Source of the DNA: Phytophthora sp. 'mugwort'
Taxonomy: Eukaryota; Oomycota; Peronosporomycetes; Peronosporales; Peronosporaceae
DNA length: 64,000 nt
Reading direction: 5' to 3'
Assembly (NCBI GenBank): GCA_033558025.1
Contig: JAUCEF010000006.1
Location: 5,084,001 to 5,148,000 of the forward strand
Part shown: positions 21,760-31,474 of the stretch, piece by piece
Numbering within the stretch: the stretch's first letter is position 1
Layout of the letters: each line of letters starts with the position of its first letter
Notes under the pieces: generated by a model
Databases searched by the model: none
Told to the model about the DNA's origin: nothing
Seen by the model: only the letters and a program-made list of their open reading frames with translations
Translations under genes and position numbers: made by a program

Positions 21760-23716
21760 ATTTACTACAGCGCGAGCTACTGACGTTTCTCACGACTTCG
21801 CCACCAGAAATCCACACTGAGTTTCCGATATTTCGTGAATGGCCAGAAGGTATTGACCCTACGTTGGCTCGCAAATTGCTGTATGGTACGTTCTTAGACG
21901 CCCATGTCTCGCCTTGGCTTGATGCACATAGCATCCGTGAAGGAACCTTTTTTGAAAATTTAACTTTTGCCAAGAAAGTGAAGCGATGGCATGGAACGGG
22001 AGCGATGGAGATTCTTCGAGCACGAGGTTCCGTGAAATATGGAGATATTGTTGACGGCCGTGAAGCTTAAATTGGCTACGCACCGAGGTATAGTGCCAGC
22101 ACTCGATCCAACTTTCCGAACAACGTCAGCCGAAGGGATATCTATTATTTCAACTCGATCCACGTCGCGATTGGATTTAATGACTTTAGCAGTCTTGTTG
22201 CCGCCGAGTTTGGCAAGAATTCAAGTCACGACGCCCCTTTGAGATATGAAGGATTTGAGATGAGCGAGCTTGCCGTCGCCAAGTACAAAATAGTTGCACA
22301 CATGCTTGGATCTTCATGTTTCTCACTCTCAAGAGTAATGGAAGTTTGGCTTTCGTCGACGTGGAATGAAACGACATTAAAGGACTTTCGGGAAAAAAAA
22401 GACTGAATTTTGTATTGGATGACTTCGTGAACAAAACGAAAACCCATAGGTAATGGCATATTTGAACCATTGGGCATCTGCCGAGGTGATTTCCGATGCA
22501 GAAGCACGTTCGAACTTTTTTTCCACGCTGAAAAAACACAACACGAGAATTCTTCCACTGTTATGTTGTTTCCGCCGTCAAATTGACCGCCTTGACTTGA
22601 CTCAGTATATGCTGAGTGGCGAAATTCGAGCATCGTCAGATGTCTTGAATCTGGTGGAGAAGGAACATCTTGGCGCAACTCAAACGAAAACTGATTCAGA
22701 ATCGGACTGGAAAATCCAAGAAGAAGCGTAACCGAAAAAAGAAGAAAATTTCTGCAATAAAGAGTCTTGCGAAATCTATTTACCCTACGCCACTGGTTGG
22801 AAATTTAACAACATGGATCTTAGTGATGAAATTGCTCTGAATATTGTGGATTTCATGCAACTTGGTGGAAGGATTATGTCAAGCGAGAAAGACACAGAAA
22901 TACTCAGCGGACAAGCTTTCGGTATTAGAGCTGTTCATTATCCACATTTTGACGAATCCTCACCGTCTCCGCGGGCTAATGTCGGCAAATAAATTGACGA
23001 TCGAGGTGCATTATGGGGTTGTCAAGGCGGTTCGAGGAGATGATGTGAACGACCCTGTGAATCAAGAGCTACTCTCGCGTATTGCAATGATGCGTCCACC
23101 AAAGTATCTCATGGTCAAATGTGCTCGATTCGGTTTTGTTCGAAGATTTCCGTGATCTCGCGCGTCGCTGTTCGTTGTATGGCGATTGCATGCATTACGG
23201 CTACAGCACGAACTGGCCAGCACATGTGCTTGGGGCGTCGATCATTGACTATAATCCACGAGATGCCAAGTGATGTTTAACGCGGTGCTTAATTCGGCTC
23301 TCGGATTCCCGAATGACTCGTCGCTGCCACTTCCTTCCCTTGTGGATATCTTTACCCAAGTGGACTTGGACATGTTGCTCTTTTTGCCCTTCCGCGAGCA
23401 CGTACTCGATGCTGTGGCGTACGTTCTTAACCAAATCTTCGATGACGAATAATCGAGAATTTTGTGTGGAGAAGTGACGAACCGAGTGCTGCAGAATCTC
23501 GGGGCCTCACGCACAGCATTTAACTGCGGATTGCAGATGGGGGCAAAGGGAATAGCCGTGGCGAGTCCTCTCTATCGCTCACCATGTACACTCTTTATGG
23601 GCTGGTGCTACGACCCAAACGTTCGTTTGGTGGAGAGGAACCCGTTTGAATCAGGCGATGTATGCGGTGCGGATTTGTTGGCTCGGTTAGTGATGATGAT
23701 GCACTTCGGTATGTAA
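21760..23716 (+). pseudogene. Decayed large gene of unknown family
   Basis: A series of plus-strand segments in changing frames reads as one soluble protein of roughly 600-650 residues. In order these are EIHTEFPIFREWPEGIDPTL and ARKLLYGTFLDAHVSPWLDA (21,800-21,930), FKYFNSIHVAIGFNDF-like sequence and SELAVAKYKIVAHMLGSS (22,150-22,320), FREK (22,385), NHWASAEVISDAEARSNFFS and CCFRRQIDRLDLTQYMLSGE (22,465-22,630), NKLTIEVHYGVVKAVRGDDV (22,985-23,050), YGDCMHYGYSTNWPAHVLGA, LNSALGFPNDSSLPLPSLVD (23,290-23,350), and finally SPLYRSPCTLFMGWCYDPNV with a stop at 23,714-23,716. At least five frame changes exist. I do not recognise the domain. The long conserved-looking blocks suggest a real cellular or multicopy gene rather than noise. 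Confidence 0.5.
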
Positions 23717-23834
23717 GACCCGAAGCTCTTAGGTTGATGCCAGGTTCCATGTTGTTTACTTCTTTTTGTTATTTCGGTTAAATTGCTGTTAAGTTCTTCA
23801 GTTTAACGTGTCAGCATTACCCACCATCACTCTC

Positions 23835-24629
23835 CTAAACGTCTCGTGCTTCCTTCCCCTGTAGCAAAGCAGCTAGCGCTCCTACCACAACACGAAGATC
23901 TTCGTCTTTCTTGCTCTCACTAACCGTAAACTTGCAGAACCGTGCACCTTGAGTACCCAATTCCATCACTTGCCACGTCAAACAATCTGACACAACACCA
24001 TAGATATGCTTCTCGAAATTTGGCTCCTTTTCCAGCCGCTCGAGCAACGCTATCTCCACAGTGATGGCCATCTTTGCGATACCTTTGTCGAAATCTTGCT
24101 CATTGCACTCCATAATGATCGCGGCTTCTAGGCCTCCATCACGAAGTAAATCCACGCGACGTAAAGGTTCAAGAGCTTTGCACTTGAATGACACGTTGCG
24201 CTCGATTTTCACTTGGCTCGTGCATTCACGACATACGGCTCGAATCACCGCATCGATCAGTGCCAGTTTATCTTCATCCGAAGCCGTCGCGATTGTCTCC
24301 ATGCAACTCGTCTCAACGAAGTCGTCCACAGTCGCCAATAGGAGCTCAAACGAAGGTTCGTTGAGCGGCATTGGGTCGATCTCGAATAGCTTCGGATGGT
24401 GGTCGCCGACGTCTTCGTAGATTTTCTGGAGCTTTTCCTCCCACACGAGGACGTCGAAAGCGGCTCGGAATTGTCTCTTTTGTCCGACATTGACGGAGAT
24501 CTGAACAGGGGGTTGCTCCTTCACAAGCATTTGTAGCAGACAGATACGCGCCTTGTGAACAGCACTTGCGGGCATATCGTACTCGTCCAAAAGCTTCGGC
24601 TTGGGCGCTACTGGAACCGTACGCGCCAT
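23835..24629 (-). CDS. Conserved-looking protein of unknown function
   Basis: A 264-residue frame starts at ATG 24629 (MARTVPVAPKPKLLDEYDMP) and stops at 23835. I prefer this start because the upstream in-frame extension (to 24716) encodes an unstructured leader, and the sequence before ATG 24629 is pyrimidine-rich, as expected for a 5' UTR. The product is alpha-helical and acidic with several Cys (CRECTSQVKIERNVSFKCKA near the middle) and no signal peptide or membrane segment. It could be a cytosolic adaptor or assembly factor, but no family is recognised. It is divergent from the Claspin-like gene, with 277 bp between the two starts, so the two may share a promoter region. Confidence 0.7.
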   Translation of the reverse strand: MARTVPVAPKPKLLDEYDMPASAVHKARICLLQMLVKEQPPVQISVNVGQKRQFRAAFDVLVWEEKLQKIYEDVGDHHPKLFEIDPMPLNEPSFELLLATVDDFVETSCMETIATASDEDKLALIDAVIRAVCRECTSQVKIERNVSFKCKALEPLRRVDLLRDGGLEAAIIMECNEQDFDKGIAKMAITVEIALLERLEKEPNFEKHIYGVVSDCLTWQVMELGTQGARFCKFTVSESKKDEDLRVVVGALAALLQGKEARDV

Positions 24630-24906
24630 AGCGAGGAATCCAGTTAGCGAAAGGGAGAGTGACGTGAATTGACAGTTTTTTGTATGCCACTTCAACTTAC
24701 CCATTGATATGGGCACTCCACTGTTCTACTAGTACGTAGTAACCCATTTGGTGCGAACTTTGGGTATCTTCATTATGACTTGACGTTTGTAAGATGTTAT
24801 TGGCGCGCTCTCCCACTCGTAAAAAGTGGCGGGAAAAAAGTCCCGGGAAACCGATATTTTTTGCCGCGTCATAATCGCTTCATCTTTGTAGCAAATCATT
24901 GCCAGT

Positions 24907-27332
24907 ATGAGGGGCGAGGAATTGGCACTGGAGACGCAGTTGCTGCTGCAGGAGGCGACGCAGATCACGCAGCACGCGTCTGTGGAGGGCGTGCTGGAGA
25001 GCGCCGGCGCGCCGCCGCCTGAGTCCGAGCTCGAGGCCGCCAAGAGCGCGCTGCTGGCCAAGTTACGCCAGAAGAAGGAGGCCAACCGCGCGCAGCAGCA
25101 GCAGTTAAACCAGCGGCGGTACGGGCCGCAGCCGAATGCAGCTACTCAGGCCCAGAAGAACATGATGTTCTCGCCCCGCAAGTCGCGCGCACAGGCGCTC
25201 AAACTGCCGGTGGCGGCCGCGACGCCGAGGATGAAGCAGGACATGTTGACCAAGCTCAAAACGCAGGCCATTCAGCAGGGGGCACAGAAATTGGCTAGAT
25301 TTTTCGGGTATTCGAGCTACGAAGAGCAGATCAAGTACCTGAACAAGATCGAGAAGAAGATTCTGCAGGACGAGACGAACGAAGACCAGGGGAATAACAC
25401 GAACGAGAAGGACGGAGAGGAGGAAGAGGCGGAACCTATGGACATTTCAGTGGATATGGAAGGGGATGCAGATACACCACAGGAGGAGAAGGATGAGAAG
25501 GATGTGGAGCAAGGCTCGGTGTTGCCGAAGGCTGTTGGGGACGAAAACACTTTGTCCGATGCTTCGGAAACGGCAAGTGGAGAACAGGAAGAACACGAGA
25601 CCGTGAAGGTGGTTCGACGTCGTAATAGGATCCAGAAACAGGAAGTGGATGCTGACGAGGAAAGTGGCAACGAGGCCGACAGTGAACAGGATGAGAAGGA
25701 AGGCGATGGTGCTGACGAGGATATGGAGGACGCTCTGGCGGCTGTGGAAGCGACGATGGACTCACGGGAGAAGCAGACTGAGCAGATAAGAGAGTCTTCC
25801 GAGCCTGCCAAGTCGAAGGACAAGGCTGCTGGATACCGTAACATGCTTCGGGCTGAAGCACTGCAAAATCGCACGCGGAAGCGGCTGATTAAGGGCCGTA
25901 GTGGTGACAACTTTGTCGAGTCAGAAGCCGAGGAAGATGAGGAGGAGGACGCCCTTAAAATCGGTGGACTGGGTGATTTCGGTTTTGGCGTGCCTCAAGC
26001 GAAGACTCAGGAGTCTAGGGAGGCCGAAGAGGAGCGCAACGCGCTGAAGCTTCGCGAAGGTGACCTGGATCACATTGTTGATGACATTTCAGATGATGAA
26101 CGCGCACAGGAGCAGGATTTAGACGAAATGTTTCGACGTGAGCAGGAGGATCAGGACCGCCAGCAGGTGAAGGAAGTAATGCGCAACGTGAAAGAAGGTT
26201 TCGGTCGCAATCGCCGCGCGTTTTCCGGTCTCCACTCGGGATCGGAGGCTCGAGGACGCTTTAACCTCGACGAGCTTGTGGCGGCTGACGGCAGCAAATT
26301 CGAGGCTGCTCGTCTGGGTCTTCTGGAGTCCGACGAGGAGCTAAGCGAGGACGAGGATGGTACAAAGAAGAAAAAGAGTGTGAACTCCGATGGAGAAGAG
26401 AATGAAGAGGCTGCAGAGGAAGAAGACGAAGAGGCCGAGATGGAGCGTATGCTGCGTGAACGTTTCATGAACCAACCGAAGATTTATGTGACTTCCTCTG
26501 AGTCTGGTAGTGATGATGAGGAAGAGAATGAAGACAAAAAGGACCCCGATGGAGACGAGGTCGAGTCCGATGAGGAGCGCGAGCGCCAGCAGATGAAGCT
26601 CTTCTCTGAGCGTGCGCGTATTAACCGTCGCATGCAGCGTATGAAGGACTTGCAGCGCCAGATGGCACTTGAGAATGATGAAGTGGACCCGAACGCGAAG
26701 ACTAGTGGTGCAATGCCGAACCTGCTGCTGGAGGAAGACGAAGACTCGCAGGAGCTCATGCACATGATGAACCGCACAGACGTCGAGTCGGCCCCGAACA
26801 GCCAAACGGCCACGAATAGTTCCCAGAAGAAGCCGAGGACAGACCGAACTCGCCCGAAACTCGGCCGGTTTAACTCGTATGGCGGCATCACATCCGCATC
26901 ACGAAGTTCATCATCTTTCAGCCGCGTGATCGGTCACTGCAAGTTATTCAGCGCCAACTCGGTACGTTTGCTGCATGTTTGAAGCTGCTACTTCCATTTA
27001 TTTGAAAACTCACTCGTATTGTATTATTTTGTCTGTAGTCTGGCGGCGGCGCTGTCCAGTCCAAAGGCTTCGTGTTCACCTCGTTTAGCTCCGATAAGGC
27101 TGAGGATGGCGGTGATGAGAACGCTGCGCCCAACCACGACGAGACGATGCCCGCGACGCGTCTGGAGCTCGGCAAGAGCATGAGCTGGAGCAGTGCAAAG
27201 GCAACTTTGAAGCGCCGTGGTGCTCCTGATGCTGCTGGCAAAGCCAACAAGAAGCACAAGGGTGGCGGTCTCTTCTCAGTGCTGTCCTCGTATCAATGCG
27301 TGTCTAGCACAAGCCAAAGTCAAGAGTCCTGA
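24907..27332 (+). CDS. Claspin/Mrc1-like DNA replication checkpoint mediator
   Basis: Claspin/Mrc1 travels with the replisome and links stalled forks to the checkpoint kinase. Two exons, 24907-26961 and 27039-27332, are joined by a 77-bp phase-0 intron with gtacgt donor and tgtag acceptor, giving 782 residues. The protein is highly charged and disordered. An N-terminal helical part (1-150) is followed by acidic tracts, then RNRRAFSGLHSGSEARGRFN, LDELVAADGSKFEAARLGLL with ESDEELSED (around residues 445-485), and LFSERARINRRMQRMKDLQR (about 565-585). These match the Mrc1-like region, in which an E-Q-E-D-Q-D/R segment, F-N-x-D-E-L and A-A-R-x-G-L-L-E-S-D-E-E follow one another. The C-terminus has SGGGAVQSKGFVFTSFSS and a basic tail. 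Acidic low-complexity sequence can mimic other nuclear proteins, so the family call is good but not certain. The intron call is strong because the frame stays open on both sides. Confidence 0.75.
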
Positions 27333-27853
27333 GTGTTGCAGCCTCGAACTGTAGTCCACTATTTGCCACAATCAACTGACGTACCCATCATTGGGTGATT
27401 GTGCTTGTAACCTAAAATATCCCTCTTTTTCAACACAATTACAGACTAGAGCGTGAGAACGATACGCCTGATATATCCAACTCCAAGAGGGTATTTGACT
27501 ATTAAAGGAGGAAACTAACAAATAACAATACTTTTTGTTATTTACTTTGATATTAGATATAAATAAAATTTTAAAGGCATCGAGTTTCAACCGTCTCGTT
27601 CTCACGCTCTTAAGTCTGTACTGTATGTAGTATTACACATGAACCACACAAACGTTATGTGGGTTATTTTCGCGATTGACTTATTAAATCCACGGTAAAG
27701 GGATTTTACGATCGACGAGGGACGGACCTATACGAGTCAGTGTGGGTTGGCGTATCGGGAAAGACCTGCACCCAAGCTCCGTCTCGACACCTTTTGCGCT
27801 CCAGTAAATCATACGAAGCGCCGATCTCTCCGAATCCGCGGGTGTCGGACGCC
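27333..27853. other. Intergenic region, AT-rich
   Basis: About 520 bp of mostly AT-rich sequence between the Claspin-like gene and the cysteine-rich membrane protein. A 13-bp word near the start of the AT-rich part (agagcgtgagaac, 27448-27460) has its inverse copy gttctcacgctct at 27598-27610, so the interval between could be a small foldback element of about 160 bp. No gene is seen. Confidence 0.5.
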
Positions 27854-29089
27854 ATGTCGTCGTCTCAATCGCGGCCTCAGTCCACCAGCAACAGCAGAAG
27901 CAATGACAGCAGCAGCGAGCTCGAGACGCACAATGACACACGCTCCCCCTTCTCTTCCTCCTTGGACGGCTCCGTCGGCTCGGCAACCATCAACGGTCCC
28001 TACCGCGTCGGCAACTCGGACGGCGACACGTGCTCGTACCACGCGCGACAGGAGGATGAGTCATGCCGCAAGCCACGCACCTGCTACGAGTGTCTGAATT
28101 CGGACGTTGCCGGCGTGAGCGATGGCTGCCTGCTGGCGCCTTCGGGTTTCTGTGAAGACATGTCGAGTTTTGAGTCTAATCTGGACTTTCGCCGCAACAC
28201 GACGGGCGAGGATTTGAGTCTTACGGGTTGGTACAACTACTTCCCGTCGGCCAATTCCACCTACTGCGAGCCGACGGACGGGGCTTGCGTGCTGTGTGAT
28301 GAACTGGTGAACAATGGGAGCTTGAATCGGGCCTCGCACTGGGGGTATAAGGCAGAGAACGTGTCGACTGAGGTGGAGCGGCAGTTCTGTCTGGGCACGG
28401 CCGGCTGTGTCTGCGTCATGGCCTGCGAGACGGACAATTGGGACTCAAATATGCCGGCAGAGTGTGACGCGAACGGCAGCTCGTCGGGGAACAACAAGAA
28501 CTCGTCGACCGATGCCACCAGCTACAGCACCATGTTGATATTTTATCTGGTGCTGCAGGTGGTGCTGCTCGGTGTATTCATGTACAAACGTGGCCTCTGC
28601 AGACGAATGACGCCGCACCGACCGCCGCCTCGGCCAGAGGGACCGTACAACAACGTGGAAGCTATTTCGTCTCCATCAAACCGACTGCGGCTATCAGGAT
28701 GGAGAAAGATGCAGACCACATTAATTGAGCGCGAGAAGAAGCAGCGCGCTATCCAACAGCCGCAATATATGGCATCACCAAGGGTAGAAGGAGCAACTGT
28801 ACAGGCTGGAGATAGTAGCACACTGGCGCAGCCTCTGTCCCCTCAGATGTTGGCACGGAATTGGGATATCACCCGAGCAGCCTACACACAGGTTCAGGAC
28901 GAACCGGGGGCTACAAGAGGCGGCAGAGAGCGGAACAACAATGCTCACGAGGCAACAGTAAGCGTTAACAGTGACGTCGTCATCGTCGAAGGGTCTTATG
29001 AGGGGAGGATAGCAGGCAGCGGCGTCACCCGGACCGAGCGTGCATTATCCACCGTCGCAATGCTCGAAGCTCGGAGGGACGCTGTCTAG
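27854..29089 (+). CDS. Cysteine-rich single-pass membrane protein, oomycete-type, unknown function
   Basis: A 411-residue frame from ATG 27854 (MSSSQSRPQSTSNS) to TAG 29087-29089; an in-frame upstream ATG at 27740 would add 38 residues. A Ser-rich N-terminal stretch leads into a domain with about 13 cysteines (DTCSY, RTCYECLNSD, DGCLLAPSGFCED, TYCEPTDGACVLCD, FCLGTAGCVCVMAC; residues about 60-200) and several N-x-S/T sites. A Ser/Asn-rich linker follows, then one hydrophobic segment MLIFYLVLQVVLLGVFMYK (about 226-245) and a 165-residue basic, probably cytoplasmic tail. No cleavable signal peptide is visible with either start, so either the true start is on an upstream exon or the single segment acts as a reverse anchor. 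The cysteine pattern is shared with the relic at 29651-30408. Confidence 0.75.
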   Translation: MSSSQSRPQSTSNSRSNDSSSELETHNDTRSPFSSSLDGSVGSATINGPYRVGNSDGDTCSYHARQEDESCRKPRTCYECLNSDVAGVSDGCLLAPSGFCEDMSSFESNLDFRRNTTGEDLSLTGWYNYFPSANSTYCEPTDGACVLCDELVNNGSLNRASHWGYKAENVSTEVERQFCLGTAGCVCVMACETDNWDSNMPAECDANGSSSGNNKNSSTDATSYSTMLIFYLVLQVVLLGVFMYKRGLCRRMTPHRPPPRPEGPYNNVEAISSPSNRLRLSGWRKMQTTLIEREKKQRAIQQPQYMASPRVEGATVQAGDSSTLAQPLSPQMLARNWDITRAAYTQVQDEPGATRGGRERNNNAHEATVSVNSDVVIVEGSYEGRIAGSGVTRTERALSTVAMLEARRDAV

Positions 29090-29650
29090 AGAACAGCAAA
29101 TTGCTGCTCTTATGTGCGTCTTCTCTTCTGTTGGCAAAACAATTTTGGTATGTGCATCGCCGAGTCGCGTGCACTATGGCATGTAGATGGTCTATAACTT
29201 AATGAACGAATGGTGGGGGAGCATAGCGAGCTGAGCTCACCCGCCTGTTATATCATAATCCAGTCATAGTCGCTGCTGCTATGTTAAAAAATTAACTTTC
29301 CGCTGATCGATTGGTCTGATGGAATACCGCGGGTATTGGGTAGGTTCACACTGTCATTGTAACCAAGAAGTCGAGGCCAAAATTCTTGACGAAAATATTG
29401 AGGCCTTGCTCATGGGATGCCAAAGGCGCATAGCCGAACATCTCGGGCATCGAGTAGGTTCTAGCCGGTTCCATTATTACGGGGGATCAGTTTGACACGC
29501 GAGCACTTCAAGTGCTTTCATCCAATCATGTCCCCCATGTCGCCTATTTTGTCCAATTATCACACTTCAACACACAACTGCGATCAGAATTGCCCGCATG
29601 ACGCCTCCTATCATCCTCGCTCGTCACTTTCAAACTGCCAATGCTCCGCA
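29090..29650. other. Spacer between tandem paralogues
   Basis: About 560 bp between the two cysteine-rich genes. An in-frame extension upstream of ATG 29651 reaches back to 29492 but reads as random Ser/His-rich sequence. No other feature was seen. Confidence 0.4.
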
Positions 29651-30408
29651 ATGGCGTCCAATTCCGGTTCTAATGCCTCCGTGGCATCCTATTCCACCAA
29701 TTCTGCGAGTCGTACCAATTTCCATTTGGATACATGCACGTACTATGGTCTGGAGCCGAGCGAGACGTGCTTCACCCGACGCAGCTGCTACGACTGCCTC
29801 AATGTACCAGTGGTCAATGGTCCGGAGGGCTGCGTGCTGTCCCAATTCGGCTACTGCGAGTCCATGGTGTTCTACGACTCCACTTGGGACTACCGCGTGA
29901 CCACGGGGCCTAACGCGGACAGCGGCAGCCCCTACAACTTCATGGAGGCTCTACATCAGTACCCGGCGGTAAACACGACGTACTGCGAGGCGACCGACCC
30001 AGCGTGTGTCGAGTGCAACGACACTGCAGTGAGTTACTCCATGCAAAATAATTTTCTGGCCAGGACAACCAAGTACTGTTTAGGCGAGTCCGGGTGTGTC
30101 TGTGTGCTGAGCTGCGACCGACGGTGTGGAAATTGAGGACGGTATCGCTGTGTGACGACCCGGATTCGTCTACGGCAGCTGATGCGAGTATGTCCAGGAC
30201 GGAGTATACGACAAGTCCGTCTATTATTGTCAACCATGCGAGTAGCAGATTGAGGTATCTGTACTGGCTGCTGGGTGTGCCCACACTTGTTGTGCTGCTC
30301 GTTGCATTCTACTCCACTCGACTCAAATGTAAGTTTTCAGCTGACGTGGTGGGAGAAGTTCTTAGTGTTGAGGCTGTAGAAGTCGGTTTTGGTGACTGCA
30401 GTCGATGA
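29651..30408 (+). pseudogene. Broken tandem paralogue of the cysteine-rich membrane protein
   Basis: From ATG 29651 (MASNSGSNASVASYS) the frame keeps the cysteine spacing of the upstream gene: DTCTY, RSCYDCLNVP, EGCVLSQFGYCES, TTYCEATDPACVECND and YCLGESGCVCVLSCD. It stops at TGA 30134-30136 soon after the last block. A second frame then supplies a linker and a hydrophobic segment YLYWLLGVPTLVVLLVAFYS (about 30,256-30,315) like the membrane anchor of the intact copy, ending at TGA 30406-30408. Two small shifts are needed to join them. A spliced intron would have to be under 40 bp, which is too short, so I call it a pseudogene. A short secreted form from the first frame alone cannot be excluded. 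Confidence 0.6.
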
Positions 30409-31242
30409 GATTCGACGGCGACGACTGCTGCAAATACCGAGGAGGTCTCCCAGAAATCGACTTCGGTTTTCGGCTTGGCGAGCGCTGGAGAATTGATTGA
30501 CAACGAGAAGGAACGGGTAGTGTATGTTGCTTGTCATATCGAACCTGTTAGGGATGAACGGGATCTGTGAAGTAGAAAAAGTGTGTACGCTCGAGGCTTC
30601 AGCGAGAGGAAAGAGTGAGTACCGTTATGCACTGGGCTGGTATATGTTGTGATCTATTGAAGGACACGTACCATGACGACCGTTTTGCTTGCCAGTGAAT
30701 CACTCCAGCTACAACTTGCTAGTCGAATTTGCACTGATCAACCATCGGTTGACAAAGCAGTTCAAGCAGGCCAATTACGCCACTTCAATCGCGTTGTAGA
30801 CAACAACTTTTCAATGTGGACTCCAAGAAGGTCAAGATGATTCCCGTTTAAGTCTACTTCTGCAGCAGCAACATACCAACATGATAATAAGCATAGCACG
30901 TCGCGTCCAAATGCCAACAACAACACTGTCATCTGACGACTATGCTGTTGACCATATGAACCCGAGTTAGAAATGATCTCCATGATTCAAACAAGACGTA
31001 GATATTGATGACGAAGCTGAGCTCCTTCAACAGCCTTCGAACCTCCTTTATTGCCTTGATCATATCTGTACCAAATGAGGAATCTACAACATTTTGATAT
31101 CGAGGGCAGCAAGACCGGTCGATTGGCAAGTACTTGCAGAGACTCGCTCGTTCGATCAATATCATAATTCTCCTATCAGAGATTTCTTGTCGTGTACGCA
31201 ATGTGGCTTTGATATTTGATATCGGAGTCGAATTTCTTGGTA

Positions 31243-31244
31243 CC

Positions 31245-31275
<31 letters not shown>

Positions 31276-31289
31276 ACATACACACACAC
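31243..31289. repeat. Poly-C tract followed by (CA)n
   Basis: Nineteen C in a row (31243-31261) run into about 14 CA dinucleotides with one TA interruption. The compound tract ends four bases before the hairpin at 31294. Confidence 0.95.
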
Positions 31290-31293
31290 TACG

Positions 31294-31369
31294 AGTCAAC
31301 GAAAATTAATATTTCTCTTCATCTACTACTAGCGTAGTAGATGAAGAGAAATATTAATTTTCGTTGACT
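31294..31369. repeat. Perfect inverted repeat, 36-bp arms, 4-base loop
   Basis: Positions 31294-31329 are the exact reverse complement of 31334-31369, separated by tagc. The arms are AT-rich (they contain aattaatatttctcttcatc). Pairing stops sharply at both outer ends. The element could be a small foldback or MITE-like structure, or a copy-back artefact. Confidence 0.95.
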
Positions 31370-31474
31370 TTTGCTGTCAGTAAAATCGACTGTACGCTCA
31401 GCTAACGCTTACGTGCTACAAGAAGCTTAAGTTGCGGTGACGGTCCACAGTGTGCCTACAATGAGTTTAACTTT

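Larger units (their letters stand above)
30409..31474. other. Gene-poor stretch with simple repeats and a long hairpin
   Basis: Short minus-strand frames at 30762-30983 and 30929-31285 lack motifs. The right part holds a poly-C/CA microsatellite and a 36-bp-arm hairpin, listed separately, close to the 3' end of the kinase gene. Confidence 0.5.

Noticed and set aside
21760..23716. Similarity to the dynein-assembly-factor DUF4470/DUF4471 type
   Set aside because: The resemblance was limited to generic Leu/Arg spacing; no diagnostic block could be matched, so no name is given.
25317..25910. 197-codon minus-strand frame opposite the Claspin-like gene, and similar ones at 26151-26468 and 26341-26805
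   Set aside because: Ser- and Leu-rich translations are mirrors of the acidic GAG/GAT-rich codons of the real gene; no motif of their own.
30120..30200. Intron joining the two frames of the second cysteine-rich gene
   Set aside because: The only GT...AG pair would be about 37 bp, far below the 64-85 bp introns seen here.
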